The notes: generated by a model not told the origin, from the letters alone. Shown: positions 34,741-48,400, counted from the stretch's first letter. The stretch is 64,000 nt of DNA from Phallusia mammillata (GCA_003260075.1 QLIY01000020.1:124001-188000), one strand, 5' to 3'. Numbers and translations are program-made.

Positions 34741-36517
34741 TAACCGCATGTCAAGCGAGATGTGGGGTATGGGGTGCTTTCGTTTTGGGCTTTTATAAAT
34801 TCGCGCTTCTTAGTTGAAATGAAAAATTCATTAGATCGGTCTACCATCCGTAACTCTTTGTGATATGCGCCATGATGGTCAAATTGCGTGTTCGTGTGTA
34901 GCCTATCTACTTGAATTACGGGTCTTAAAAAATAGTATGGGTGATCGAAACCCGTAATTTTCGTGTCAAGCCAGTTTGTTTATCTTTCCAGTGAAACACC
35001 ATGGTATAAAAGTAAGGACACTTATTCTCCAACATAAAAAAGTACGTTTGCAAACATTTAGGGGTAATAGTATCGTCATAGGCACCGAGTTTTACAAAAA
35101 ATCAAGGTGGCGAATGTAAAATATGACGTCACTAATGAGTGCAATCACAAGAACTGAAAGCTTCAACAAACTTCCCACAGATTGCAAAATTCGTCATAAT
35201 TTAGAAAAAAAACGGCATGTTTAAATTAATATTTAGTTGGAAATTGCCACACGTTGCTGTAACGTTTGTCATTGGCTTAGCAACGTTCAAAGAATGTTTC
35301 GTCAAGTTGTTGCTGTTTTATATCCTGAGATAACCATTTATTACACCACATTTGCGTTGTACACAACGATGACCAGACATTCACTGGCAGACAATTGTGT
35401 ATTTGGCGTCATAAACAAGGCACTAACCTAAGTATGCTGCTGTTTTAAGCCACGTTTTGTGGTTATTTCGCCGGTACGCTTGTTTAAAAGCAAAAGTGTT
35501 ACTAATTTTATTTTCTTCATTTGACGATATTTCGTACGATACCGCCACGAACAACCCAAAATATCCACGGTGGGCGCCACCGTGCGATAGAAAACCAAGG
35601 TGGCGGCGCCACTCCGCCACCGCCTACTCGGCGCCTATGAGTATCGTTATGAAATAAAAACAAACGAAGGCAGCATCAAATTTATACTGTTGATACCAAT
35701 GTTGTGTTGTAGATTACGTTCTGTTTTTAAACTCTTAAATGTTCGTTTTAGGTGTGATTGCCCCGGTAATTCCATTAGCAGATTTGTAGAAAAGTAAAAG
35801 AAACATAATGCAATTTTACTATATTTACGCATAAAGTGGCTGTGGGATCACGAACAACTATGTCGGAATGTTTTAGGTCCACAGAATCGGATGGTGTTGT
35901 GTAAATCGTTTGGCCATTTTACTTACGACTGTTTGGTTTGTAAAATGTCACAAAGGCAGTTTCACGACATCTTTGAATCTGGTGCCCGACAAAAGCATTT
36001 TACATGTTTATCTGGGTGACGGCCTACGCATTTTCAGAACACAAAGGTCTGGCAAAAACCCACACAAAAGACATTTTCTTCGAATAAATCTTTGCCTGTG
36101 AACTGTTTATTTAGCTAACGGATACAATGGCTGTCCTTGCTCTTTACGAGAAATCTGCGTTTGCTTAACCAGGTAAACAGCCCAGTCAAATCCTTTGTTG
36201 TCTTGCAGCAAAAACAACATGGCAATAGGAGGTTTACTTTGTATTTTGCAAAACATCTTGTTGGCCCATTGTAGGCTGGCATATATTTCTCAAAAGACAT
36301 CCTTTTAAAAATAATCTGTACTGGTAAAAAAAATACTTCTTTCATGAAAAATGCAATAATCAACTGCACTTGCAACAAACACATTCCAGCAGCAATTTAA
36401 AACAAAAACAACAATAAATACAAATTTACATGCAACAAAAAATATTATAAAGCATGTCAGTTACTACATAGTTTTTGCAATATGCAATTCTTGAAAAAAA
36501 GCTTTCACATAAAATGT
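34741..36517. other. Intergenic DNA with two GC-rich hairpins
   Basis: No gene supported. CACGGTGG/CCACCGTG (about 35566-35584) and GTGGCGG/CCGCCAC (about 35599-35619) form two adjacent perfect short hairpins in otherwise AT-rich sequence. A TGACGTCA lies near 35125. The last part may be 3' UTR of the WD40 gene; AATAAA on - at 36106-36111. Confidence 0.4.
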
Positions 36518-37600
36518 CTAAACTATAGAAGTGAGTTGAAGATTTCCACCTATTCCAGCAACAGCAAGTTGTTTTCCATTGTTACAAGAGTCTAAAGTAA
36601 GCACTGGTTTCTTGCTGTGAACTAAACCAAGTAGCCTATCAGTGTTTACATTTAATATACATGCACTGTTAGTGCCACTTCCACCTGCTACAACAGTGTT
36701 CTGGTTTGCAAACTTTGCACAGTAGAGAAATTCACCTTCAGATTTTTCATCATGTGGAAAAGGCAAGGTTTTGTTCAAAAGTCCACTTCTCAAATCCCAC
36801 AGCTGTAAAGAATTTTTAGCAGACCATGAGCCTGTAAGAATATGGTTGTCCTTTAAATCTAAAGCTGCACCACAAATGTGTGGCCCAGGGATTGAACATT
36901 TTGCATTTCTGGGTATTCTTTTGTCCCAAAGCTTAACACAATCATCCCAGCCTGCTGTCAAAAATAGATTGTTGTCTTCTGGATGAAACTTCAAGGCAAA
37001 TATGCGTTTCGTGTGGCCGGTGTATATACTCACTTCATCCATATTAATGTAATCAGGAGCCACAATAGTGCGGTGTAGCTGGAATGTGTTGGCATCATAC
37101 AACCTAATATGTCTGTCTTTTCCAGCAGTGGCAAAGAAATGGCCATCTCGGCAAACATCAAGTGTGTTAATCTCATTTTTTTCTTCAGTTATTGAAACTG
37201 TAGGCTCCAAGCTCTTTCCAACAGCTGGAGTTTGCTCCCACAAATTGATTTTGCCACTTGCCCCAGCAGAAATTATTAGCTCTTCCTTGAGATAATGTAG
37301 AGCCATAACTGCCAATCCTTTTCTATGTCCATGTGTAACATCATGAAGTTTTATCCCTGATTTGTGGTCAACTACAAAAATTCCACCATTACCAAAGCCA
37401 ACTGCTAATTTCTTACCATCATGATTGTATTTAATGCTGTAAATTCCCCATCTGTCCAGTGGAAGAGACACTTTATGTGTTTTGATGAGAGGATCTGATA
37501 TGTTTTCTTGCCTAATTTGACCATATTTATTTGACAGGTCACTGTAGTCCCCAATTTCATGACCTGCCAAGATTGCAGCCTCAAGTCTTTTGTGAGCCAT
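36518..37600 (-). CDS. WD40-repeat protein, intronless (360 aa)
   Basis: One uninterrupted frame encodes a protein that is almost entirely WD40 repeats after a short N-terminal helix (MAHKRLEAAILAGHEIGDYS). Repeat signatures visible in order are YSIKYNHDGKKLAVGFGNG, LIISAGASGKINLWE, FFATAGKDRHIRLYD, GHTKRIFALKFHPEDNNLF with TAGWDDCVKLWD, ILTGSWSAKNSLQLWD, and weaker C-terminal blades. About seven blades would make one beta-propeller, a protein-interaction scaffold. I cannot name an orthologue. The lack of introns next to intron-rich neighbours suggests a retroposed origin, but no target duplication or poly(A) tail was seen. Start is the first ATG of the frame. Confidence 0.85.
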   Translation of the reverse strand: MAHKRLEAAILAGHEIGDYSDLSNKYGQIRQENISDPLIKTHKVSLPLDRWGIYSIKYNHDGKKLAVGFGNGGIFVVDHKSGIKLHDVTHGHRKGLAVMALHYLKEELIISAGASGKINLWEQTPAVGKSLEPTVSITEEKNEINTLDVCRDGHFFATAGKDRHIRLYDANTFQLHRTIVAPDYINMDEVSIYTGHTKRIFALKFHPEDNNLFLTAGWDDCVKLWDKRIPRNAKCSIPGPHICGAALDLKDNHILTGSWSAKNSLQLWDLRSGLLNKTLPFPHDEKSEGEFLYCAKFANQNTVVAGGSGTNSACILNVNTDRLLGLVHSKKPVLTLDSCNNGKQLAVAGIGGNLQLTSIV

Positions 37601-38082
37601 ATATCACAGCAATGCAGACCTACATACTTGGGCAAAAGGATATTTACTGCTGGTTAAAATAAAATTGATTTTTAAATTCTAATTTTATTCTTTCACAAAG
37701 ACCAATAGTACCTACAACTTACTTCTCAAGAATGAAAGATTTGTGCCAAAACAAACGCCTTTATGTGGTAACGAGGTTGCACACGCAGGTCCGTGACAAC
37801 CACTTGCTTTTTTCCCTTTTAAGCGCTATTTTTTAATTTTTTTTAGGGGTCGTTTGTGAAAATACTTAGTTTACAAACGATCCTAAATTCTGCATCCTTA
37901 TAATTATGGTAGAGATTATGTATCTTAACTATTTATTTTGCATCTTTCATTGCTGTTTCAAAAGTGTTTTAGTTTTTATATTTTATGGTTTGCTTCGACT
38001 TGGACGTCCATAGCCTACAATCTATGCCAAACTCGCACTATTTTTACAATATGACTCAGTAAAGAAATTGTACAGGGATGTG

Positions 38083-38088
38083 TTTATT
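38083..38088 (-). terminator. Poly(A) signal of the Prdm1-related gene
   Basis: TTTATT on + (AATAAA on -), about 145 bases beyond the stop codon. Confidence 0.55.
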
Positions 38089-38229
38089 GGTATTGACAAT
38101 TTTGGAACATTTGCAAATGTACCTACTTCATGAGAAAGAAAGAATGGCAAATATTAGTAAGCTGGACACACCATCATGTTTAATCAGAATTGAACCATTG
38201 TTTTCTACTAGCGTCAGCCACATCGATGT

Positions 38230-40180
38230 TTACTCAAAACTTGTTGAGACCGAACCAGATACAGATTGAAAGAAATCACGGTTTCTCATAAAATCTTCAC
38301 TAGACGGCTTAGTGTGATAGAATTGTTGGCCGTTGCTGACTGGATTGTGTAGTGGTCTTTCAGGAAATCGATTTAATTGGCAGGAGCTGTGGCAATTATC
38401 AACTAGCTCCTCAGTCTGGTTTGAAGTTGGGAATTCATGTAGGCTGCTTTCCGCCTTTTCGTTGCTAAAAAGTTTTGGTTAATTTTTATTGGACATAGAA
38501 AACACTTTACATTCGCAAATTTTGAGAAGAATGATAACAAAATAGGAAATAATATACCTATGGAGTCTCAGGTGAGTCTTTAAATTGCTTGTGGAACTAA
38601 AACGTTTGTGACAAACGCCACATTCGTGTGGTTTTTCTCCAGTGTGGACAAGGTGATGCTTCTGAAGGTGGGCAAGTTGGGTAAAACCTTTCGTACAAAC
38701 TTGACACTTGAAGGGGCGTTCACCAGTGTGAACCCGCAAATGGACCTAAAAGAAGAAATCATAAAGCTTACAAGTCGGTTCTTGTCCGAAACATGTAGAA
38801 AATGGATATAAGCTCTGTAGTATTATTTGTTTACATTTGAGATTTAAAATTGTTCACAAAGTATGTAACATAAGTCGGTTTATCTTGAGTGTCTGGTTGG
38901 ACATGTTACGTATTACTGAACAACTTTTTACTTCTATGCGTTAGTACACAAAAGCATGTTACCTTCAGGTTTGAAAGTTGCCCGAATCGCTTCAGACAAA
39001 CGTTGCATTCGTAAACAATCCTGCCGTTTTCCTTGCGCAAGGGGTATGGTAAGGACCTATATCCACTACTTGGTCTGTCTGTACCATCGTGCATCGTGGT
39101 CCTAAAATGCCAAAACATTAGCGCCAGGTTATATGGATAGGACCATAGATCACTCCATACTCTATGGCGCAAATGTACCAGGCTTTGTAACAATGGTATG
39201 AACAAAGTAAAAATTTTCAGGATCTTTACCTGTTTACGAAGCAGTTTGTATTTGAACCAATGCGATTTGACTTTATTCTTTCCAGGCATGTCAATGGCAT
39301 TTTCCTGCTATCGCTGGAGCTTGTTTTCGAGGGTATTGATGCACCAGAAGCTGTTAAAATATTCACAAACATAGTTGCAAAATATAAACTTCTAAGATTA
39401 AGAAGTTATTCGTGCGGTGCAACACCTATCGCTATCCACAGCAACAAATACAAAATTTAAATCCATTTAAACTAAATCTAATGAAACCCTCAGTTAACCC
39501 AGCTTATAATGGATGCTGCACAAAATACCGATCCAAAATAACATAACTAAGTTATAACTCCAAAACATGCAGGTTATTAAAATACACACCATATGTTTCC
39601 TTTTTGATTTTCACTTACTGTTATTGTTCCAATTTCTACTCTCCCAGTACATTCTTGATGTCAATCTATTTAAAATTGTATTTCTTTGTTGTTCTACCTC
39701 AAAACTGTTGCCTAATTGTGGCAAGCACATTTGTTCCTTTCCAATGGCCCAAGATCTTAAAAAGCTAGGGTAAAGAGTTGTTGCTGCAGCGATAAACGCT
39801 TTGCGACGTTGAGCAAACTCCATTGCCGTTTGATTAGCTTTGTAAACTGGCATCTCTGTATGAAGCATGGTCAAAAAGGCTTGCCAAAATGTCCTTGACC
39901 CACTGGTTGCAGTTGGATATTGAAATAGGTTGTTTGTTGACTGTTGGCTTGTCCTTGAATCACCACAACCTGCACTCCATATATTGTTGTTTTCATCAGT
40001 GGCTCTTGAAACTTTGGTTGACTTAAGAGAAAGATCTAATGGTTCAGCAGATTCCAGTGTTGCAATAGCACTTTCTGCAGTTGTGTAAAAGGGTTTTCGT
40101 CTATCAACCTCACGTACCCGTAAGTCCAATGCCGCTGTGATAATTGACTCTTTAGTATTATATATCTTGTTGTCAGTCAT
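38230..40180 (-). CDS. Prdm1-r: Prdm1-related zinc-finger repressor without PR domain, five exons (414 aa)
   Basis: Exons are 39619-40180, 39230-39350, 38963-39101, 38558-38745 and 38230-38464; all junctions keep phase. Three C2H2 fingers lie at about residues 258-280 ([17 protein letters not shown]), 286-308 ([18 protein letters not shown]) and 314-336 ([17 protein letters not shown]), nearly identical to fingers 1-3 of Blimp-1/PRDM1, preceded by its SLPYPL...NGRI linker. Fingers 4 and 5 are missing: after the third finger an AG|C junction leads into a 77-residue tail. No PR/SET domain is present; the first exon instead carries PLDLS (47-51), the CtBP co-repressor docking motif. Blimp-1 binds DNA mainly through its first two fingers, so binding should be kept. 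Known ascidian Prdm1-r genes are described as PR-less repressors in early neural lineages; orthology is inferred. Confidence 0.9.
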
Positions 40181-40230
40181 TTTTTCTTGTGCAGAAATTT
40201 AAACGCAGTTACACAGTCGCCAAGACAGCG

Positions 40231-40236
40231 TTTATA
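40231..40236 (-). promoter_or_regulatory. TATA box of the Prdm1-related gene
   Basis: TATAAA on the - strand about 50 bp upstream of the ATG, implying a start near 40200 and a very short 5' UTR. Confidence 0.5.
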
Positions 40237-40864
40237 ACTTTTTGCAAAAGTGAGTTGAATGGGCTTGAAACGTTCTGCAACGAGAAGTAAAAGACTGATT
40301 TCTTTAAGACTTGCAACTTTGCCTATCAACACTTTCCTCATTCCAGCTGAAATTAAAAATGCGAGTGGTCTTTAAAATGCTCGTGGACCTAATCAGAAGC
40401 GCCCGACTGGTAACTTCAGACTCGCAGAAAATTTCGGAAACACTTTACCTGCTTTAAACGCACAAGACTTTTATCACCTTCCCAACTGCTATTTTCGTGT
40501 TCCTTAAAAACATATTTCCTTTTAAAGTAAGCTGCATTCTCTTTATATTATCTTTAAGGAAAATAATCTGGAGTGTACCTAATACCAGGGTTAAAGCATT
40601 TTTATTTACAATCTTAACTATCAACGGTCTTAACTAGATGAACGGTAGTTTCGACTACACCTTCTTGACTATTTTGACACCAGTAAAGAATTTTGACCCC
40701 AGTTAGGAAGTGATTATACTGCCTACTCCTTCATATGGATAAGAAGTTTATGTCTGCGGAAAGCAAACTAGAATGTACACTTTAAAGTTTTCGAGATCAA
40801 CATTATGATTTGTGTCCACCATCCAATGAGCAATAAATGCATTTTTTGCATTCTGTGTAATTAC

Positions 40865-41218
40865 TCATGGCCCTCTGATTAATTTGCGTTTGCAAAATCT
40901 TGTTTGTTTTCGATAACTCATCGCAGTCTCGGAGAAACCTTGATGAAATGAACACATTTCGGCAAATGTGTTACTCGACAGTCGTTGCTGACAAAAAACC
41001 TCATGACCAATTCGAAATGCTGTGATTAAATTCTTTCCTGTCAGTATGCAAGTCAAATCATTTGTTGAATAGAAGAGAATTTGCTGCTGTCCAACGCTTT
41101 TGCTTTCAGTTCGTTGATGAACTATGATCCGGAAACAATTATTTGTCCCACATGAACACTCTAGTCTAAGCCACATTAAAACAAGCCGGTCCACTGCTGG
41201 TTTGACCTTTACATTCAT
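40865..41218 (-). CDS. Hypothetical 117-aa open reading frame
   Basis: An ATG-to-stop frame between the Prdm1-related gene and RFX6, same strand as both. It has mixed composition, eight Cys (for example LECSCGTNNCF), no signal peptide or membrane segment, and no domain I recognise. No competing gene covers the interval. It may be a small intronless gene, an unrecognised exon, or chance. The rest of 40240-42277 shows nothing else I can support. Confidence 0.25.
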   Translation of the reverse strand: MNVKVKPAVDRLVLMWLRLECSCGTNNCFRIIVHQRTESKSVGQQQILFYSTNDLTCILTGKNLITAFRIGHEVFCQQRLSSNTFAEMCSFHQGFSETAMSYRKQTRFCKRKLIRGP

Positions 41219-42277
41219 TTTTGTAATTGGATGTGTTTGTTCAACATATAGTTAAAACCCCTACATAGTTCGCTCCCTATCTATAGCACAAAACAAAAAT
41301 ATATGGTAAGCAGGGATCTTGCTTTTGTACACTTCGGCCAGTTTGTGCTGACTTTTTGTCAGGCTTGTTATGTCTAATACAATGAAATTTAGGGTTTGAC
41401 CTTGTCTTCCTTTGCCAAAAATAAAACCTAAAGTGAATGTTAGGTCACATATGTTGGTTATAATTTTATAAAAGTCCTAAAACAGTTAACAGTTATTATC
41501 TCTTTCGGTTGAATGACCTTATTGAATGACCCCCATAACTCAAAATATAACCTACCTGTCAGCTGTCCCCAACAACTAGTTAAAGCAAAAAAACATCATT
41601 TTAGCGCTATCTCTAAACTCAGAAGAAAGTGCGATTTGAGATTTCTAACAACATATCGAAAAGATAATATGTGATCACAACTTAACTCCGGCTAGGAAAG
41701 TACAGCATGGTAACCAATTATTACTTTGATGACTAACCATATACCAGCGATTACATGTTGTCGTGTGTGGACCAATAAAGGCTGTTATGATTAACTGTGA
41801 TATAAACTGGACCAGTACCCCTTGCGTTGTCACTAAAAATGTATGGCTTTTGAGTTTATTTGTTTTGTTACGCCCAAGACACAAAAAGCACACAATTTTA
41901 GCACACATTTTGGGCAAGCAACTAAAACGCATGTTTAAAACTGCATACATATCAAGGTATTGCATAAACGTTGTTGTTATGGTCCCAACATAGACGTTAT
42001 TGCTGGTAGGTTGTCGGCTTGTGTGTCCAGGATTTCAGCTGAATTACTTTCTTTGGATAAAACTGCTGATTTTTCTGCTTTCGGGTCCATCTGACCAGCT
42101 GGGTTCATTGACCAGCATAGGTTTCCTATATTATTAACACATAAGCGCATTGTGTGATTGGTTATACCAATAAATACCAATAGTGATCCTTTGTATCATA
42201 CTTATTTAAACACTTATTTACTTATTTGAACATTGCAATAAAACCAACACATGTGAATGTATCAAAAGCACAATGGT

Positions 42278-42283
42278 TTATTG
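42278..42283 (-). terminator. RFX6 poly(A) signal
   Basis: TTTATT on + (AATAAA on -), about 190 bases past the RFX6 stop codon. Confidence 0.55.
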
Positions 42284-42468
42284 TTTCGCAACAATCGAAG
42301 TGTTCTTTTTCAGTCTGCATCACGTTCAAGCAGTTAGGTTCAAAACCCTATCAGTTTTTTCGTGCTATGTTGCCACCAATAACCTTTAGATTTAGTGGGC
42401 TATTTTGTAGTGCTACTCCATTGTACCCTGCAGCGCGTGGTTATTGTGTTAAACGGGTAGAATTGTAG

Positions 42469-45400
42469 TCAGTGTGTTATTGCACCTGAAGGAGAGCGGT
42501 TTGCACAGTCGTAGCCATTCGGTGTTAGAAGAACCTCGCTTGCATTGTTGCTGATATTGCTGGAGTTTGTTTGGACAAAACTGTTTGGAGCGGCGTGCAG
42601 GGAACTTGTTCCAGCAGTGCTACAGAAAAAACTGAAGGTTAAGAGCGGTCATTATAAGGAACATGGGTACGTTACGTTAAATTTCGCTTTAAAAGTCAAA
42701 TCTAACTGAAGCAGGTTTTGAGGAAATCCGACAAGTGCAAAATGGTGATTTGTTGAATTAGTTGAGGTGTTCACGGCAATGGTGCTATGATATAGTACTT
42801 ACCTACTGTATGAATATGAAGATACAGTGAGGGCTTGTGAGTCTTCTTTTGTCACTTGAAACTCAGCTAGGTTTGGCGTCAAGTCATCAAACACTATTTG
42901 TGAGGACTGAGACTCGCTGGTCACAATACTCATGGTTTTGTTATTGTCCTTTAAAGCAACAAAGACATTTCGCCCCTTCTTTGGGCTTATTTCCTCTGTT
43001 GTTGACTGTGTTGAGGTAAAAAGTGCTAATGAAGATGGGCTACACAGAAGTTTGCTGTCTGTAGCTGTAGTATTTGGTACAGAACAGCTTTTGATGCGTG
43101 ATGTTTCATCGTTGGTCATAGAACAGTAGGAACGTTTGTTTGGGGATATTGTTTTGTAATACCCTGGGAAAATATAGGCTGATAATATGGCATGTGTGGT
43201 TTGCTTCAAGTAAATAAGGGTAAAAGTATTTTGACCAAGGTTTTTATGCTAACAGTGCGTGAGAATACATAGCTCTGACTAATTAAAGGCATTTTTAGAT
43301 CGCATTTTTTTTCAGAAGCCTTCAAAATCTGAGGCACGAGTCATATAAATATAGATACGGATAAGGATATGCCTGTATGGTATATTTGCCCAACAAACCA
43401 TTGTTTACACAACATAAAATGTATGCTTATTTTGCTGCCATGTTTTAAATACAAAAGATCAAAAGGGAGCAATATCTTTTAGTCGTAGAAATAATCTGCT
43501 ACTTAAAAAAATCGACAGATACACTGGAAAATTTCCTACCAGTTGGGTTGGGTGAAAATCCCTCGTCAGGATTGACATTTGGGTATGCGTATGTTGGTTG
43601 ACCGTTCCTTGTTGTGGCATTGCTGAGATATGCAAATGTTGAACCGTTGTGATAAACGTACCCACTAAAATGCAACCATAGTTGAATGTTAAAATTTATT
43701 ATGTTAACTAATGTGTGTGTTACAAGCGTTAGTGTTGGGATGGACGTACCCTCGACTTGGTGAAGTGTAGGCTTGGTCAGAATATTGTGGTGTGTAAGTT
43801 AGTTGATCCTGAAACATGTAATAGAGAAGTTATGTATTGAACTGTAATTGGAAGTGTTGAGGTAATTTTTGGTTTCGTGATTCGTTCTGTTCGGGCTTCA
43901 CGCATGTATAACTTATACAATAGTCGAGCGTTTGGCATTGGGGTGACAAAACCCATTTCCTAAGAACGTGTGTTAAATTAGACTCGCGTCGCATTTTTCT
44001 TACAAATTGCTTCTTAATTTTTTCTTACAAATGACTAAAATTTAAGATTTAAGTAATATAAAAAAATATGAGCAATGGGCCTTAATACTAACCTGCGGTG
44101 TATCGGTGAGAACAAATGGTTCAGTCGGTTCAAAATAAAACTGAGAATTCGGTTGTGCATAGGGAGATTCACAAATTTCCGTCATTTCTTTAGAAAATAT
44201 GATTTTTTAATAACCACCAAAAACAGTTGGCAAAACATAGTGTAGAGATACAATAATAGTAAAATACAATATGCGGCTTGACTGCTTTTGGTTTGGACCC
44301 ACAAATCTATGATTTTATGGTGTATGTTTTAAAGACGACAAGTAGGTTCTCAAACATGTCGGACTTTAACAAAAGTGGTAAAGTTTGTCCAGTCATAACA
44401 TTTATCTTACTGATCGGATTTTCGTAAAGATTGGAGAACGTGGTTCCACCTTGAACGTTGCCATACGTAAAAGGTTCGTCCCAAGCAGTTCGGTTTTCCA
44501 TGCTCTCAGGACAAGAAAAGTCACTGTTGGGCGACATCATGGCACGGGAGGAACAACCTTGCTGTATAGCGCCACTTTGCGGCTGGGCTTTCGTTTGTTC
44601 TGCAATATGAAGAGTTTACCAGACTATGCCAGGTTAAAAAAAACGAGAAATTTTTGTCCCCATGTTTGATAACAAAAATGGTGGTCACAATTTCGCTGAT
44701 AATATAAGCAATACATTCATTATAAAATCACTGATCACTTTTGATGGTGTTTTAATCAGGAATCATTTATTACTTTGACCCCTTCAACGTTCGGTAAATA
44801 TGCTTTTAAGGCTGGACCTACTTATGTTTTTTGAAACCATGTTTCGTAGCTCCTGCTTCTTCTCGTTGTTAAACTGGGTCTCGATGGCAAACCAAATGTA
44901 TTCGTCCATCATCATGCGCAGGTAGTGGAAAGAATCTAAACAGTTCGATTACATTGTTCAAATCAGAACAAGAAACATGGAGACATATTTGCAGTCACAT
45001 ACTTTCAGCAGCTTGATACCTTTTTAACGGACACGTCAGTCTTTTGTAATGGTTTCAAATCCATACTAAGATTTTTGTTAACATTTTTATCTTAAGTATT
45101 TGGTAAAATAATTTAATTGTTGCTCTGTTTCATTTTGTTGGAGCTGAACTACTTGTTTGTTTGAGCGTGAGATGGCGAATAACATAATTGTTCACTTACT
45201 GATGCTATTAGCGTTGTTGATGGTAAGATTGTGCATAATCCTGGCTTCAAAAAACGACCATTTGAGCAGAAAATCGTGTGCTCGTTTTTTCATGGATCGT
45301 CCGTTTTGTTTGCTGGGCTTGATTACCTGGTAACACACATGTGTTTTAAGTTTTTGTGCTAAGTCGACTTTCGGAGAGTTTATACAAAGTTGTTTAAAAA

Positions 45401-48400
45401 CTTGGCACTTACTTTTTGATCGACAACGGTGTCCAGCCACTCGACGAACATATCGACCCCCGCCTGTTTGTTAATCAAGTCTTTTAGCTGGCAGAGATCT
45501 GTAAGGAAATAAATTGGGAAAATTTATCCATATTACCAAAGTAAAATCTTTATATACTCGAAAACCTCAAACAACCATCAAATCGCCTAGCTAAAATCTA
45601 TAAGGGTAAACATAAAAAGTGTGGAATTTTTGTCCGAAACGTGGAAAAGAATTGTCATGGTACTATTCATGTGATACTATTGTTTTTGAGAAATGTTCTG
45701 TTTTACATAGACGACAATTTAAGATTGCATTTCAGGCAAAAACAATTTCATTACTCCTTTACACTTTAGCTGGGGTGTGTCGTTATAATATAAGTGTTTC
45801 AAATAACTGATGTTGCAAAGTTGACCTAAAAATCTTACGTTCTGAATTGAAGTCTGAGTCTTGTTCTTCGCTCCCAACGTTCGGATAAAACGACTGGGCA
45901 ACAATGCTTCGCAAATCGACTTTCGAAAAGTCCCTGATCATTTCCGAAATCAGTTGCGGATTTGCTACGACGGAACGAACTGTCTGTAATATATAAAAAC
46001 TGTTTGGGGGTGTCGTAATTTGCCTGATGCTTTTTATAGTGAAAATGTTGCCGGTAGTTTGTGTTCATTCTTGTGTAATAAACCAAATTTGTTCTAACCT
46101 AACTTTTGTTGGTTAAATCGCAAGATAATGCTATCAACATGTTAAATTTTTGCTAAGCGCTGTTTAACTTGACCTTGCACGTGACGTTAGTTTTAGGGTG
46201 AATTTGGACATAACTTGTAGATAACTCCAATGTACTTAACTTCGCGGTTTAAAGTTTAATTTTGCTGGTTTTTTTTTTTACAGGAAACCTAAAGTAAGGT
46301 GATATTTATGTTTGCCATGTCGGATCAACTTTTCACACGAGTCGAAACAAAACTATATGGAAAACAATGCAAATCTGTGCCCTATTTTGCCAAACATTAC
46401 CCATTTTCATCAGCGGTTTAAATTAACGTTTTAAGGTGTGGCAATATGTCATATTAAACACACATCGTATACTTGTTCATCGAGTTGTGGCTTCCATTTC
46501 GGCTGTATATATTAAGCGCACCATGGTAAGCTTTTACCTTCGCAGTCTTGCGCAAATACGCAAACGCGGCAGTGAATTTACACAACTCAGATTTCGCAAT
46601 TAATTCGGTATTAATTGCGCGCAAACGTCTTACTACTGACAAGGTGAATAAAGGTTTGTTGTTCGATACCATAACTCTCTTGTCATTGCTGGTAGGCACG
46701 CGGGCAAATAAACATATACTTACTTTGGACAAATTAACAAATGTCGTCTGGCGGACTATAGACTGTGCGAAACGTTGAGCGATGTCAACCCGCTTTCCCA
46801 CGAGTAGTTCTGGCATCCCGACGCTAGAAGTCTTCACCCAGTCTTCCCACTGTTTGCCAATATTGCGTACGTCAAATAGTTGCCTGAAAAACGGCAAGAA
46901 AGTTAGAGCTGAAAAGTGCCACAAACAACTGTTGTCGACAACAATAATAGCCGCCAGTCTGTTTGTCCACACAGTGAGGTTCGGCGACGCTCTGCCGCCA
47001 TAAATGGGCGCGGATTTCTTTGATGTCCAATACCTTGCACAATAAAGCGTGTTTCGACGACAAATTAAACTACATAAACCAACAGTTTAAATCACCATGA
47101 AACGTTTGCGAGACAAAGTTATGCGAGATGCTGGCGACCTTTATTAAATATGACAGTTATTTGATGCTAATGAACTATCGCAATACACTGTCAACTGATA
47201 GATACTTACAATTCGGTCAAGTTTTCGCATGGGGTCGGCAGCAAAATGTCAATTAAAGTCTGCAAAAAATGATCAGTTGGGTTAATTTATTTGCATGCAA
47301 ACTAGGAACATGTTTGCAAAAAGAGAATTTTCGAATAATTTCGATCAAGTTTTGCTTGTTACGTCATCGAAATAGCCTTTGGGGTGTGTAAAATCCTGAC
47401 AGGGTTGAATATCACAATAAATCAATCGTCTGTTTTATTGCAGTTTTATTTTTTTGAAATGTTTGAAAAGCCTACATGAGGGCTGATATTTTGAAATTTG
47501 TACAGCATTTTTGCATCGCTAAAGTAGCTCTACAATATTTTTGTAATTCAAATGTGAAAAGCAAACTATGCAAAAAAACACATTTCAGGGCTGTGGAGCT
47601 ATTGTCTTTTTTCTGTGTTTCTATACCCGACAACAAAATGTGAATTATTATTCCAAATATAATGTCATTAAAAGTCGTCTTAAACCCAAAACTTGGCACT
47701 TTTTCTCAACTAAAATGGGATTGAAATCATAGTGTGTACGTTTGAGTATTTCGATGGAGAGGGTCGTTACATAAAACGAAAGCAAAATGAAAAAAATTGC
47801 TTTATGAAATAACATGCCTGGACGCAAGGTTAAGAATATGACCTTACCTCGCATAGTAGGGAATCGTAAAGACAAATAATATCCACAACTATAGGCACAG
47901 TAAGGCAAGGTAAATATTGTGGCGGAAAATCGTTCCAACATCTTAATATTAGTCCATGAACCTGCAAGGAATTAGCATGCGTGAAAAAAATGGTATTTAG
48001 ACTTGAGCATATTGTCGTGTGTTTTGGTTTTTAATAGTTGGTGTTAGTTTTTATGTAATATTAGATTCACATTTGTTGTAAGGTGATTTTTTAAAAGTCG
48101 AAAACAATGTTATGTTTAGTTTTTTGAAGTCTGTGTATTAAAAACCTTAAAAATATCTATGCTGAATGATTTACCGTCTCTAAAGGTTGACTGACAGCCG
48201 ATCCAAGCACTGTTTGGCAGAAGGATTTGTAGAACGTAGCAATGCTTTGTATCTGAACAAATAATATCAGTACTGTCCATCGTTTTTGTAGTTTGACATA
48301 AGAAAAGAGTGCATAGCAGCTTATATCCAGTTTGTGTTATAGGGAGCCTTTTACACTGAACCAAAAAGCTTTTTCTCCTTTTTCTGTAGGTTTTTATGCC

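Noticed and set aside
42799..43209. Initial idea that the 42-54 kb gene is a STAT, from a GYYK-like C-terminus
   Set aside because: Upstream exons clearly encode the RFX winged helix and RFX6 dimerisation region; no SH2 domain is present.
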